Of a DNA stretch of 20,000 nt, positions 1 to 9,114 are shown one piece after another. Numbering within the stretch: position 1 is the stretch's first letter; every line of letters begins with the position of its first letter. The DNA lies in contig RPFO01000670.1 in NCBI GenBank assembly GCA_009746045.1, positions 597,954 to 617,953 of the forward strand, given 5' to 3'. The position numbers and the translations under genes are program-made. The DNA is from Mesostigma viride (Eukaryota > Streptophyta > Mesostigmatophyceae > Mesostigmatales > Mesostigmataceae). The notes beneath the pieces are model-generated. The model saw only the letters and a list, made by a program, of their open reading frames with translations. It did no database searches and was not told where the DNA came from.

Positions 1-265
1 TTGACTACCCCGGGCGTTGAAGACTGCCAGGAATTCGTCCCGGTGCGTCATAGCGGCCAGCACCTCTGCTGACATCTTGTCGGCATCCTTCAGTACCCTC
101 CTGAGCACCTTGAGATCGGGCTGAGGCGCCAGTTGTCGCGACGATTTCACCCCGGGAAACCGCAATCTGATGCGCGCGAGCACGAGACGATGGTCAGAAT
201 CCACTGTGCTGACGGAATCTTGCAGCACGCGAGCATCCACAACAGATGGCCAATTGAGCTGCTGC
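1..265 (-). mobile_element. LINE (non-LTR retrotransposon) fragment: end of the APE-type endonuclease domain, runs off the window edge
   Basis: Read on the minus strand, a frame stays open from about 265 to base 1. It has the typical close of a LINE endonuclease/exonuclease/phosphatase domain: SVVDARVLQ, then VDSDHRLVLARIRLRF with the SDH motif that holds the catalytic histidine, then a charged linker (RQLAPQPDLKVLRRVL) like the one that leads toward the reverse transcriptase in such elements. Only this tail of the domain is present. The upstream part is replaced near 255-285 by Penelope-like sequence on the same strand, so this is a broken copy. A reverse transcriptase would lie left of base 1 and cannot be seen. 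The family call rests on the SDH block and its flanks; the LINE clade is not determined. Confidence 0.68.
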
Positions 266-530
266 GACCAAAGGTGGCGTATATATGGGGACGTTGCTTG
301 AGAAAATTCTTGACCTGCTTTCGCATAATGCATACTGGATACATTTGTATCCCTTAAAAGTCGGAGCATGCAACAGGCGTACAAGCTCCTTGATGAAATC
401 CTGTTTGTAGGAACAAAGCCGAGAAAAACGATGTAACTTGCTGAGGACCACACGTCCACACCATCACTTGGCTGTATCTGAGAGAGCGCTGCCAATTGCA
501 GGAAAACGCGAATCATGCAACTGGATCATG
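255..530 (-). pseudogene. Degenerate Penelope-like retroelement C-terminus
   Basis: The minus strand encodes VVLSKLHRFSRLCSYKQDFI and, after a frameshift near 355, RKQVKNFLKQRPHIYATFG. Both match in order the last 90 or so residues of the intact element at 15810-18866, which reads VVLSQLHRFSRLCSYRVDFI and LRQVRCFLQRHPHLFGAAPW. Matching continues upstream to about 530 (ALSDTAK against LLSHTAK) with an in-frame stop and a short insertion. The copy is therefore truncated at its 5' side, frameshifted and dead. It also lacks the last 20 or so codons, where LINE sequence takes over. It belongs to the same family as the intact element but is clearly diverged from it. Confidence 0.72.
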
Positions 531-1433
531 CTAAACTGCGGCCGCCTATCTATAGTTGGCTATAGACACATCACCTAAAATCGGTCCGTCCGGTTACATG
601 AGATCCTGGGAATTTTGGCGCGAACGCGTCGCGTTGAGGACGACGGGACCAGAAAAATTCCACCTCGCATGGCTGTCGACCCTATGTCCGCCGGAATATC
701 AGTCAAAAGTCAATTATGTATGTTAAGTCGCTGCGATGGATGCAAACGACGCGTAAACTCTCCTGCTTTGCGATGATGCATGGTAGATATTATTCGCGTA
801 TGTTCATGCGTCAAAATAATTCGCAAACTGAGACGCTGTTTTTTTGTGTCGGCCAGATCTGGAATTGGCAGCGAAAATGCATGTTTATTAATTGTGGGGG
901 AAACTTTTTTGTTGGAAGCTCACAATTCCCAAAAGGTGGAATCCGAATGGGCTTCAAGTCTACTTTCACGAGCGCTAATCAGTTTTTCGAGAAACGAATC
1001 ACATTTTCCAGGCTGTCGCATTACCTGCCGGCAGGTCAGATTTTGCTGTTTTCAGTGACGTTTACGACCGTCCTTGCTTGATGCGTTTCTTCCTTTTTTT
1101 CGGCTCACGGCATGGCGGGGCTTGTTCCAACATGCCTGCGGAGGTGTAAGCTGTGTAGCCATGATTTAAAAGTCACATATTGCTCTCGCGCCACCATCTG
1201 TTACTGCTCGACACTGCAAGAAACACTGGTTGCCTGCTCGCAACGCAAGCACAAGCACGACAACGGTGCCCTAATCCACATCCAGGCGTGTATTTCCGAG
1301 AAAAACTTCAGGCTTTTGTCGCGGCATACCTTCGGTGTTCCAAGCCGTTCACCGCTCCCCGAAATAGTCTTATGACTCGCTTTTATAGCATTGTGGGTTC
1401 GCGTCCGCCATCTCCGCCGGGTGCTGACACGAG
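531..1433. other. Gene-free stretch, nothing recognised
   Basis: This AT-rich stretch has short open frames on the plus strand (121 codons at 716-1081, 87 at 1112-1375), none with a recognisable domain or coding-like composition. It could be the upstream region of the tentative exon at 1434, or decayed transposon sequence. Confidence 0.4.
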
Positions 1434-1481
1434 ATGTTCGCGCTGAACCTGGACTGCAAGGTCGCCCGCTACCGGTTAGCT
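1434..1481 (+). other. Possible short first exon (16 codons), tentative
   Basis: An ATG opens a GC-rich frame MFALNLDCKVARYRLA that runs into GTACGT, a good 5' splice donor, at 1482. Unspliced, the frame stops three codons later. The codons are rich in G and C at third positions, unlike the flanking DNA and like the RPT2 exons. I could not find a convincing partner exon downstream. An open stretch at 1777-1908 (containing LLHSVLEEFDATVDDYDQWG) is a candidate but matches no family I know. This may be chance. Confidence 0.18.
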
Positions 1482-4240
1482 GTACGTATTTAGCAAGCTC
1501 TGGATGATATTGTCATGGTTTTGGTGCAGGAAGGTGCTGTGGGGGGGTCTATCTCACCTCTTTACCTAGCTTTCCTCCTCCTAGCTTGACAGCTAAGTTT
1601 GCATCAGGAAGTCATGCTTGTTGACAAAGCTCGATGGATGTAAACCTTGGGATGTGCTGTGAAGGTGTTAGCATGCTTGCTTGAAGAATTGAATGCGTAT
1701 GTGTGCAAGCATCGACATTTTTATTAAGGGCAGTAGGTAGCAGCCACGTTCTTATTCAATTGTGTCAGGACGTCTATGTTGCCTTTACTGCACTCTGTCC
1801 TAGAGGAGTTTGATGCCACTGTAGATGACTATGACCAGTGGGGTGGTGAGGATGGGCCGGTGTGCTGGGGTGAGCCTGAAGGGCATCTTGGATCACGTGA
1901 CCCTTAGGCAATCATGCCAGGCTGTGCAGTTTATGGCTTGTGATGTATGGATGCAGCGGGTGAAGCAGGTTGTCGTTGCCGTGGCCTGTGTTAGTGAACT
2001 CTATCATCTTTTAACTTACCCAAAGCCCCCCTAGACCTAAACTGCCTCGCCTTCTTTGAGGGGTTGCCTTCTTTGAGGAGTGCCATGTCTTGAAAGGTTT
2101 GTTGGGGCCCTGGCTTTCAGAGTAGGTTGAGGTGGAGAGGGGTGGCACACTGCTAGGTGATGGCAGGGCCATCATGTGATGCACCTTACGTTGGGATGGG
2201 GACCATGCATTTGTTCTTGTTGCTAGCATGGGCAGGGTGAGCGGCTGGGAGTAAGGTGTAAGTGCTACTTGTGCCACTGTCCGAAAGGGGAGCTCCATGC
2301 GGTGGGCAAACAGCGTTGCAAGCGTACACTTAACACAAATGTGGTCTGATGCACTCAGCTGACCTGCCATTTCTCTTGATGCACCAAACCACACTAAAGG
2401 CTTGATATAGCCGGTAGGAAATGCATGTGCATGCAGTGTCAAAAGCAGAGAGGGACATTGTTAGCACATGAGTGTGATTGTAAACGATGAGTGTGAGCCT
2501 CCCCGTGCCATCCCATGCATTTTACACCTATTTTTGGCAATCCCCCATCACGCCGCAGTTATGCACCGCCTATGCAAGGGGGATGAATAGACATTCTAGG
2601 TGTGTTGAGGGATGAGATAAGGATAAACATGAGGAGCCATGCAGGCTAAAAAGGAAGGGCGATGTCAACAGTGTGTTTGCCCAGATTTTGATGTCAGGAG
2701 GGGCTGAAAGATCAGTGGCCACGATAAACCTAGGTGGATTACATGAGAGATGACACGACCATGAGAGGGTGGTAGATGAGTTCAACTGAGAAGAGCTAGC
2801 ATTACATGCACAGATTCTTAATGACCTATGGACTGTCCAAGGGTTGGAGTTCAGTGCACGTTCCAAAGACTATGATGAGCATGACGATGATGGCAAGGGG
2901 GCGGGGGGGCGCAATTAGGACAGGCACTGATGCAGAATCATGTTGTACAGCAGCTAGGTGCTGAGCTCAATTGAATAATAGCAGCCCAAGCCACTGCTGT
3001 CCTTGATTGCGCTTTGTATTTCCATGTAGCAGAGAGGCACCTGGCAGATATATATTTGGATTAGCTGCTATAAGACACGCACAGCAGGGGTGCCCAGCAG
3101 AGTGGGCCAAGTACTGCAAAGGAGATTGTGTGTGCTGCCGAGCGGGGCCCGTTTAGAAAAGAGACTGGTCAGCCGACAGGCACGACTGGTCAGCCAAGCT
3201 CCCCTTCTTGAGGCTTGTAGGCACTATGGTGCTTGTTCCGAATGCCAGCATCTACTGTGATTGATGGTGATTTTGTCCCTTGATGATCGCTTTTTTAGTC
3301 TGTGTTGGCTAATGTATCCAGCCCCAGTGGCATGTATATGAATCCCATGACAGCCATGACGATAATTGAGTGAAGAATGCAAAGTTTTCCAAGACAATGG
3401 CGCAGAATATGGAGTATTTTGGCAAAAATCGCTCTATTTCTGCTTGCATCCGTCACTTTTAGTGGGCCGGCAGTGGTCCTAATATGTCCAACTTGTGTTC
3501 TAGTGTAAATTCAAGTATTGTGCTATTAATGTGACGAATTCTGGCATGATTGGGCCACATATGTGCTGGCAGGGGCTTCATAAGTTTGAAAATAATGCAC
3601 TAAAACGGTGTTTTGGCTCATGTATGCCAGAATTATAGCACATAGTTTGGTCCTACATTGCATACTTAAGGGCGGTTTTTGTCTTTGGATGTAAATTAAT
3701 AAGCATGACCATTTCCAGCTGAATTGGACTACATTTACTACTTGTGTGTGGCTGCTATGCCTCCATATGCCTGGAAAACATCGTTTTTTGCCCTTTTCCA
3801 CGTCACGGTTTGATGCTAAAAATAGGTCAGTTGGCCCCCCAAGTTATGTGATGTGAACAGGGTCCTAGGGGGACCTTACGTCCAGGAAGGCACCCCGATC
3901 TGACTATATGCGTGGGAGATATGACCCCATGTAACAAAAAAGGCCATTTTTAGGTGATGTGATGTTTGTCATAGATCTAGCTCGGACGTACGCCACCCAC
4001 ATCCATTGTGGGTATTGTTGAGATCAATCAGGTAATTGCATGTATTGGGCCAGAAGAAGTAAGCTAGCTTGATCAAATAATCAAATTTTGCTCAACATCA
4101 GTGCAGCATCGATCGAATTAAATGCATCCATCCATCAAGCAAGGGAATATGTGCTACATGATATTCCAACGGAGTCATGTTATAATGTAATGTAATGTAA
4201 TTTTAATCTATCGAATTATCAAATGCAGACAACTAAGTAA
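1482..4240. other. Gene-free stretch with minor repeats
   Basis: I recognise no gene. The longest frame is 143 codons on the minus strand at 2011-2442, with no known motif; another of 98 codons lies at 2570-2866. A 17-bp tandem duplication sits at about 2049-2082, a G-rich run at 2894-2912 and an imperfect inverted repeat at 3530-3640. TGTAA occurs four times in close tandem at about 4185-4201. The composition suggests old intergenic or transposon-derived DNA. Confidence 0.45.
3530..3640. repeat. Imperfect inverted repeat
   Basis: AATTCTGGCAT at 3537-3547 is the exact reverse complement of ATGCCAGAATT at 3624-3634. The match extends outward and inward with mismatches (TGTG and GCCA blocks on both sides), giving arms of about 30 bp around a loop of about 50-75 bases. 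It could be a foldback or MITE remnant. No flanking target-site duplication was identified. Confidence 0.4.
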
Positions 4241-4388
4241 ACCTATTGTCGTCTCATATTGGTACTATGTCCTGCAGGCCTAGACCATCAAACGAGCATT
4301 CGATCAGGACTCGTTTATCGATCGAGACATCGAACATGTGCTTTTGATGCATGCACTGGACAGCTAGCAACAATCTATTACATGCTAT

Positions 4389-4429
4389 GATTCTCCCTAT
4401 TTCTGGCCTGCGCTGGCTGTCTCCTTGAT
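4389..4429 (-). repeat. Dispersed repeat core, inverted copy of the 15127-15355 repeat
   Basis: The reverse complement contains GACAGCCAGCGCAGGCCAG followed by AAATAGGGAGAATC. This matches the repeat found twice near 15127 and 15260 with a few substitutions. The shared part is about 40 bp, and the flanks do not align clearly. Confidence 0.6.
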
Positions 4430-4488
4430 CTATTATATGCTGCAGAGTGCTCACTCTGGTATATAAACTTGCATGGATTGTTCATTTA

Positions 4489-4538
4489 TGCACATGCACA
4501 TGCACATGCACATGCACATGCACATGCACATGCACATG
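4489..4538 (+). repeat. (TGCACA)n microsatellite
   Basis: About 8.3 perfect copies of the hexamer TGCACA run over 50 bp. The unit alternates pyrimidine and purine throughout. It lies about 380 bp past the RPT2 stop codon, outside any recognised gene. Confidence 0.95.
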
Positions 4539-4641
4539 TAGAAAGATATAGTCACAAGGCATGGTTCGCTTTGCATAGTACTGCAGATACAAATCAAGGT
4601 GGTAGTAGTTGACCGGAAACATGGCCACATGTGTCTCGTAA

Positions 4642-4647
4642 TTTACA
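4642..4647 (-). terminator. Possible polyadenylation signal (TGTAAA) for RPT2
   Basis: TGTAA is the polyadenylation signal used by many chlorophyte algae. The first copy on the RPT2 strand beyond the stop codon is here, about 270 bp past it (another overlaps the stop codon itself). It would give a 3' UTR of roughly 290 bases. This depends on the organism being a chlorophyte that uses this signal. Confidence 0.3.
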
Positions 4648-4916
4648 AATCATCTACACTGGCGATGCATGCAAGAAGTCCAGGCAGTTCTGGAATAATC
4701 ATTAGAAAGCACACATGATGGCTGACTTAATAATCTGTCCCGCCTTTCGAGGCCACCATCCGCTGGCCAGCAGCGCCTGCAGTCTGCTCGCACGCTGCAT
4801 CTGCTGTGGCAACATGGGCCATAACCTTTTGGCTGACCAAAATGGCCATTTCTCAGCTCCATGTTGTCCAAAAGAGGCACAGTCAATTGCCTAGGATGGG
4901 ATGCCGCAGCAAGAAT

Positions 4917-7900
4917 TTACAGGTACAGGCCCTCTGGGACACCTTCCTTCTTCTTGTACATGACCTTCTCCTTTGCCTTCTTGAAGTCCGCTTGCGTGAC
5001 CTGACGACCATGACAACAGGCATGGTCCAGGGAAGAAAGCATGTGCCCGTACGCAACAGGTGAGGATATGGCAACGAAAAGATAGAGACACACCACTGGG
5101 AGGAACACACATGTCACGGTCACAACCATACAAAGCACAGCCACCCATCCCTTCCCTCTAAAGCATAAACCAAACAGCATATGTGGCACCATGCAAATGT
5201 GAAGACTTCCCCAACTTCTTCCATTCCACTCCCAAACACCTCGACAAGTCAGTTGCGCAGGACATACAAACTCCAACTCCAGCTTCCCATGGTCACAGCT
5301 CCCATCATTACGCACGTTGGCCCACTCTGCAGGCTAAACCCCACCGCTCCTCCTGTGCCCACGCAATCAAGGCGCAGCATGCCTCGATGCATCTCTGCTG
5401 CAGGCGCAACAATAGCCACTGGGCGACCCACCTCTGCACGGCACAGCACAAAACACACCTGAGTTTGGCGCACCCTTACCTTGAAACAGCTGACTTCACC
5501 CACCCTCACGCAATCGCCTTCATCAACCTTCACGCGTCATCCCCTCACCTGGGAACGTTTGTCCCCTTTCTTCCCTCACCTTCATGCGCCGCTCACGTAG
5601 CGCGAGCAGCCCAGCCTCGGTGCACATGGCCTTGATGTCGGCGCCGCTCAGCTCCGTCTTGGACATGACGAACTCCTCCAAGTTGACGTCATCCGACAAC
5701 GTCATGCGCTGGCTGTGGATCTGCTCCCACGCGACAAGGGACACCCGACAAACCAAACAAGAGGAAAAGGGGCCAAAGGGCAAGCCAAAAAAGAGGGAAG
5801 GGGAGAAAGGGCACACGAAACAAGAGGGGCACCGAGCATGTGTCAAGGACGGTGCTTCTAGTACGAGGGGGCATGTCGCGGGTCCACGCAAGGGTCCACG
5901 AACCAATTCTTTAGGCTTTAATCCTTTTCATCAGACACGTGCAAGCGCAACCAGGTACGTGCACGCATGGCAACAACAGGGAAGACAAGCACCAGGCCCC
6001 TCATGCCAATGACACCCAACCGCCGCATACCAGGGCACCAAGGGGAGGGCACAGGCAGGGACGGCCACTGCCAGATGACACACCCCGACCCATTTAGCCG
6101 CAGACAGGATCGCGAGAAGGGTTCTCCGTCCTATTGGTTGGAGCAACACAGCCTACGTGCCGCAAGTACATGCACATCGCTAGCCTACCAGCGTGGGCCA
6201 AAAGAGCTGGTACCAACCGTGTCGGCACAGCATGAAGGTAAGCAAGCCAGGCACCTACCGCGAAGATGCGTCCCTTGGTCTTGCCTAGCCCTGCGGCTCC
6301 ATGTGTCGGTGCCCGCCGTGTCGGCACACATCAAGAGTGCAGGCAGCCACCTACCGCGCAGATGCGCCGCTTGGTCTTGCCTACCCCTGCGGCTCCATGT
6401 GCCGGTGCCCGCCGTGTCGGCACACATCAAGAGTGCAGGCAGCCACCTACCGCGAAGATACGCCGCTTGGTCTTCACGTCCGGCAGCGGGAACTCGATCT
6501 TGCGGTCGATGCGCCCCGGCCGCAGCAGTGCGGGGTCGAGGCTCTCGATGCGGTTGGTGGCCAAGATGACCTTCACATCGCCGCGCGCATCAAAGCCATC
6601 CATCTGGTTGAGCAGCTCGAGCATCGTGCGCTGGATCTCACGCTCGCCACCTGAGTTGGAGTCGTAGCTGGGGGTAGGGGGAGGGGGGAGGGAAGGGGGG
6701 GGGTAAGCAGGTCACGGGGGACAAGGGGAGGGGGGGAGGGGGGCGGAAGGAAAAAGGTAAAATCGGGGGACAGGTACAAGTGCGGCAAAGGGAGTTGTCA
6801 AAAGCGGGGCGAATCACACGCAAATACACAGAATGCAAAAGCAAGGGTGGGAGTATGGCCCATGCCAGGGGCTTGCACGCAACCTAACTGTGTGTGCATG
6901 CATGCCAATATATTCCAATATATTCTAGTGCATGCCTACTCCGATCCAATCACGTGTGGCAGCATAATAAACAGCAACTAAAAGAGGCAGCAGAAAAGCC
7001 CCAACAGGTGGTGCCCTACAGGTTACCACTCTCCACCCACCGGCACACTCTCATCCCCACCCAGCCCCTTTATCCAGGCAATACGATGGACAGGCAGGCA
7101 TGGGAAGCAAAGGGCACGCATATTGAAGATTATAGGGCACCTCAGACCTCCCGTGGAAACGGCATGCTGCCTGACATCACAACAAGACACCAGCAGGTGG
7201 ACCATTGCATGACAGGTGGCTCATCACCGCGAAAATAAGCATCCACCTGAAAGGGTTAGCTAGACATCAGCCACATGGTGGAGACAGCTAGTGCCCTATT
7301 CATGATCCTTCTACAAATAACGTAATCCTACTTCCAAACTCACCAGATGAGAACAAGAGAAAGCGAGGGTGGCAAACCCAAGGAGAAAAAAGGGAAATAG
7401 GCAGCTGGTTTCACGAAAAGCACTGCTCGTTTCTTTGAAAAAACTGCAACAACTGGCCATCAACCGAGGGGTACACCAAAACAAGAAAGCTCCAGGGTTT
7501 GAACAGCACCACCTGGTTACTGCTGGGTGCCGACGGTGCCATCACTCACCGCTTGGTGCCGACGGCGTCGATCTCGTCGATGAACACGATGGAGGGGGAC
7601 ATCTCGTCAGCGACACGGAACAGCTCGCGCACCAGCTTGGGGCCATCGCCAAGGTATTTCTGGATCAGCTCGCTGCCCACCACGCGCAGGAAGGTGGCCG
7701 ACGTGCTGTTAGCCACCGCCTTGGCCAGCAGCGTCTTGCCCGTGCCTGGCTCACCGTACAGGATGACACCCTTGGGGGGCTTGATGCCTATGTCTTCGTA
7801 CAGCTCAGGGTGCGTAAGCGGCAGCTCCACCGCCTCTTTAATTTCCTGGATTTGAGCGTCGAGGCCTCCCACGTCCGCGTAGGACTCCAGCGGCGCCTTG

Positions 7901-8436
7901 TCAACCTTCATGACGGACACCATCGGGTCCACCTCGTCCTGCAAGATACCAACTACGGAGAGCACGCGATGGTGCATGAGGACCGCACAGCCGGGCTCCA
8001 ATTGGCTCTTGTCCACGAAGGACATGATGTTGACGTAGTACTCGGGGCCCACCGACGACGAGACGATGGCGTGGTTCTCGTCGATGAGCTCCTCCAGGCT
8101 GCCCACGCTCATGGGAGAACTACGCAGATCGTCGACCTTGCCCCGGTCTTCCTCGTTCTTCTCTTCTTGAGGCTTCAGCCGTTCCTGATTCGTCACGAAC
8201 TCCTCTTCCATGAGCAAGTAGTCCTTGATGCGTTCGAGTTTCAGCAGTCGCAACTTGCATTTTGATGCAGGCGTCACAAGCGGCAGCCGAGCTGCTACCT
8301 CTGGGCCCTTTTGCCGCCTCTGCTTCTTGCCTACGCGAGTCGGCGGCGCCGCGGGTTCGTATTTCTTCTTCTCTTTCTTGTCATCCTTCTTATCACCCGG
8401 CCCTTGGCCTGGAAGACCTGACTGCCCCTGACCCAT
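4917..8436 (-). CDS. RPT2: 26S proteasome regulatory subunit 4 (AAA+ ATPase RPT2), four exons
   Basis: RPT2 is one of six ATPases in the 19S base ring that unfold ubiquitinated proteins and open the 20S gate. Exons are 8436-7550, 6667-6451, 5720-5580 and 5000-4917. All introns are GT-AG and phases agree, giving 442 residues (plant and animal RPT2 are about 440-443). Visible features are N-terminal MGQG, the family's myristoylation site; a lysine-rich segment to about residue 50; coiled coil and OB region about 60-180; Walker A GEPGTGKT at 228-235, the plant form; Walker B IVFIDEID at 283-290; the second region of homology [17 protein letters not shown]; and C-terminal LYL, an HbYX motif that docks into the 20S core. 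The start is the first ATG, with a good context (ACCATGG). No lesion is seen. Intron 1 ends in an extreme C-rich tract and intron 2 carries a 96-bp repeat. The gene is divergent to the BTB gene. Confidence 0.97.
6209..6475. repeat. 96-bp tandem repeat that includes the end of RPT2 exon 2 and its splice donor
   Basis: The block CACCTACCGCG recurs at 6252, 6348 and 6444, exactly 96 bp apart, and flanking sequence (such as GCCGTGTCGGCACA) repeats in register, giving about 2.8 copies. On the RPT2 strand the copy ending at 6475 contains the last 25 bases of exon 2 and the GTAGGT donor. The other two copies put near-identical pseudo-exon ends, each with GTAGGT, inside intron 2. Confidence 0.9.
6668..6752. 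repeat. G-rich tract (C-rich polypyrimidine tract at the 3' end of RPT2 intron 1)
   Basis: The plus strand has many runs of four to nine Gs. On the RPT2 strand this is an almost pure C tract broken by short AT-containing islands, ending directly at the CCCCAG acceptor of exon 2. The G strand fits the pattern for G-quadruplexes. Confidence 0.85.
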
Positions 8437-9114
8437 GGTAGTACTGACTCACGGTGCACAAGGATGGCAAAACTCTTAATACACGGTGGAACCAGCTACC
8501 AACGTTGCGACCATGCAGCGAATTTACTCGCAAGGTCTACCTGGCTTTCAGCACCGAAATTTCCGCTTCCGCTCTTCGTTCCAAATAAACAGATGCGGGG
8601 TGCCTACCGGCAATTATTGCTGGTATGGTGCGACAGTGCGATAAAAGGTGCGTCCATGCCCTTCAATCAAACCTGTTTCGTGTTTTGCCTCGCGCTGGCA
8701 AGCGTGAAGGTTTCAGCAGTCAGCACTGCTGTACTGTAGGAAGGTGATTGATGTGCAAGTGGGGCACCCCTGTCGTGATCCCTGGTCATGAAAAACTTAG
8801 TAGCAGCTAGCAAAACGTGGATACGAAAGTGCGGCTGGGTGAGAAGTCACGTCCGTAGGTGCAAAGCGCATTGTAACATTGATGTGGTGACTTGGCAGTT
8901 GGCGGCAAATTTGGCTCAAGTCATACCAGAGAAGGAAACGACCAGAATTGCCAGTGGAAGCCTTATTAATGGCATTTTCTGGCTGTAGACAGGACATTTT
9001 CTCGGTCACCATGGCTTGTCGGGCAAAGCCGGTGTTACATACTGGGGAGGCAATGGGGAAATTGCTTGCTTCGTCGAAGTTCTGCTGTCCTTATGGGAGG
9101 GGAAGGAAGAAGCG
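8437..9114. promoter_or_regulatory. Divergent intergenic region between RPT2 and the BTB gene
   Basis: 678 bp separate the two predicted start codons, which point away from each other, so both promoters and 5' UTRs should lie here. I see no clear TATA box at a convincing distance from either start and no shared palindromic site. Open frames inside are short and unrecognised. Confidence 0.5.

Noticed and set aside
2011-2442. Minus-strand frame of 143 codons
   Set aside because: No domain or motif is recognised, the composition is not coding-like, and it lies in DNA with no other gene evidence. Kept only as a note in the gene-free stretch.
5967-6569. Plus-strand frame of 200 codons with internally repeated peptides
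   Set aside because: The repeats come from the 96-bp array in RPT2 intron 2, and the end is antisense to exon 2.
7369-8265. Plus-strand open frame of 298 codons
   Set aside because: It is the antisense shadow of RPT2 exon 1, whose minus-strand translation is an unmistakable AAA+ ATPase.
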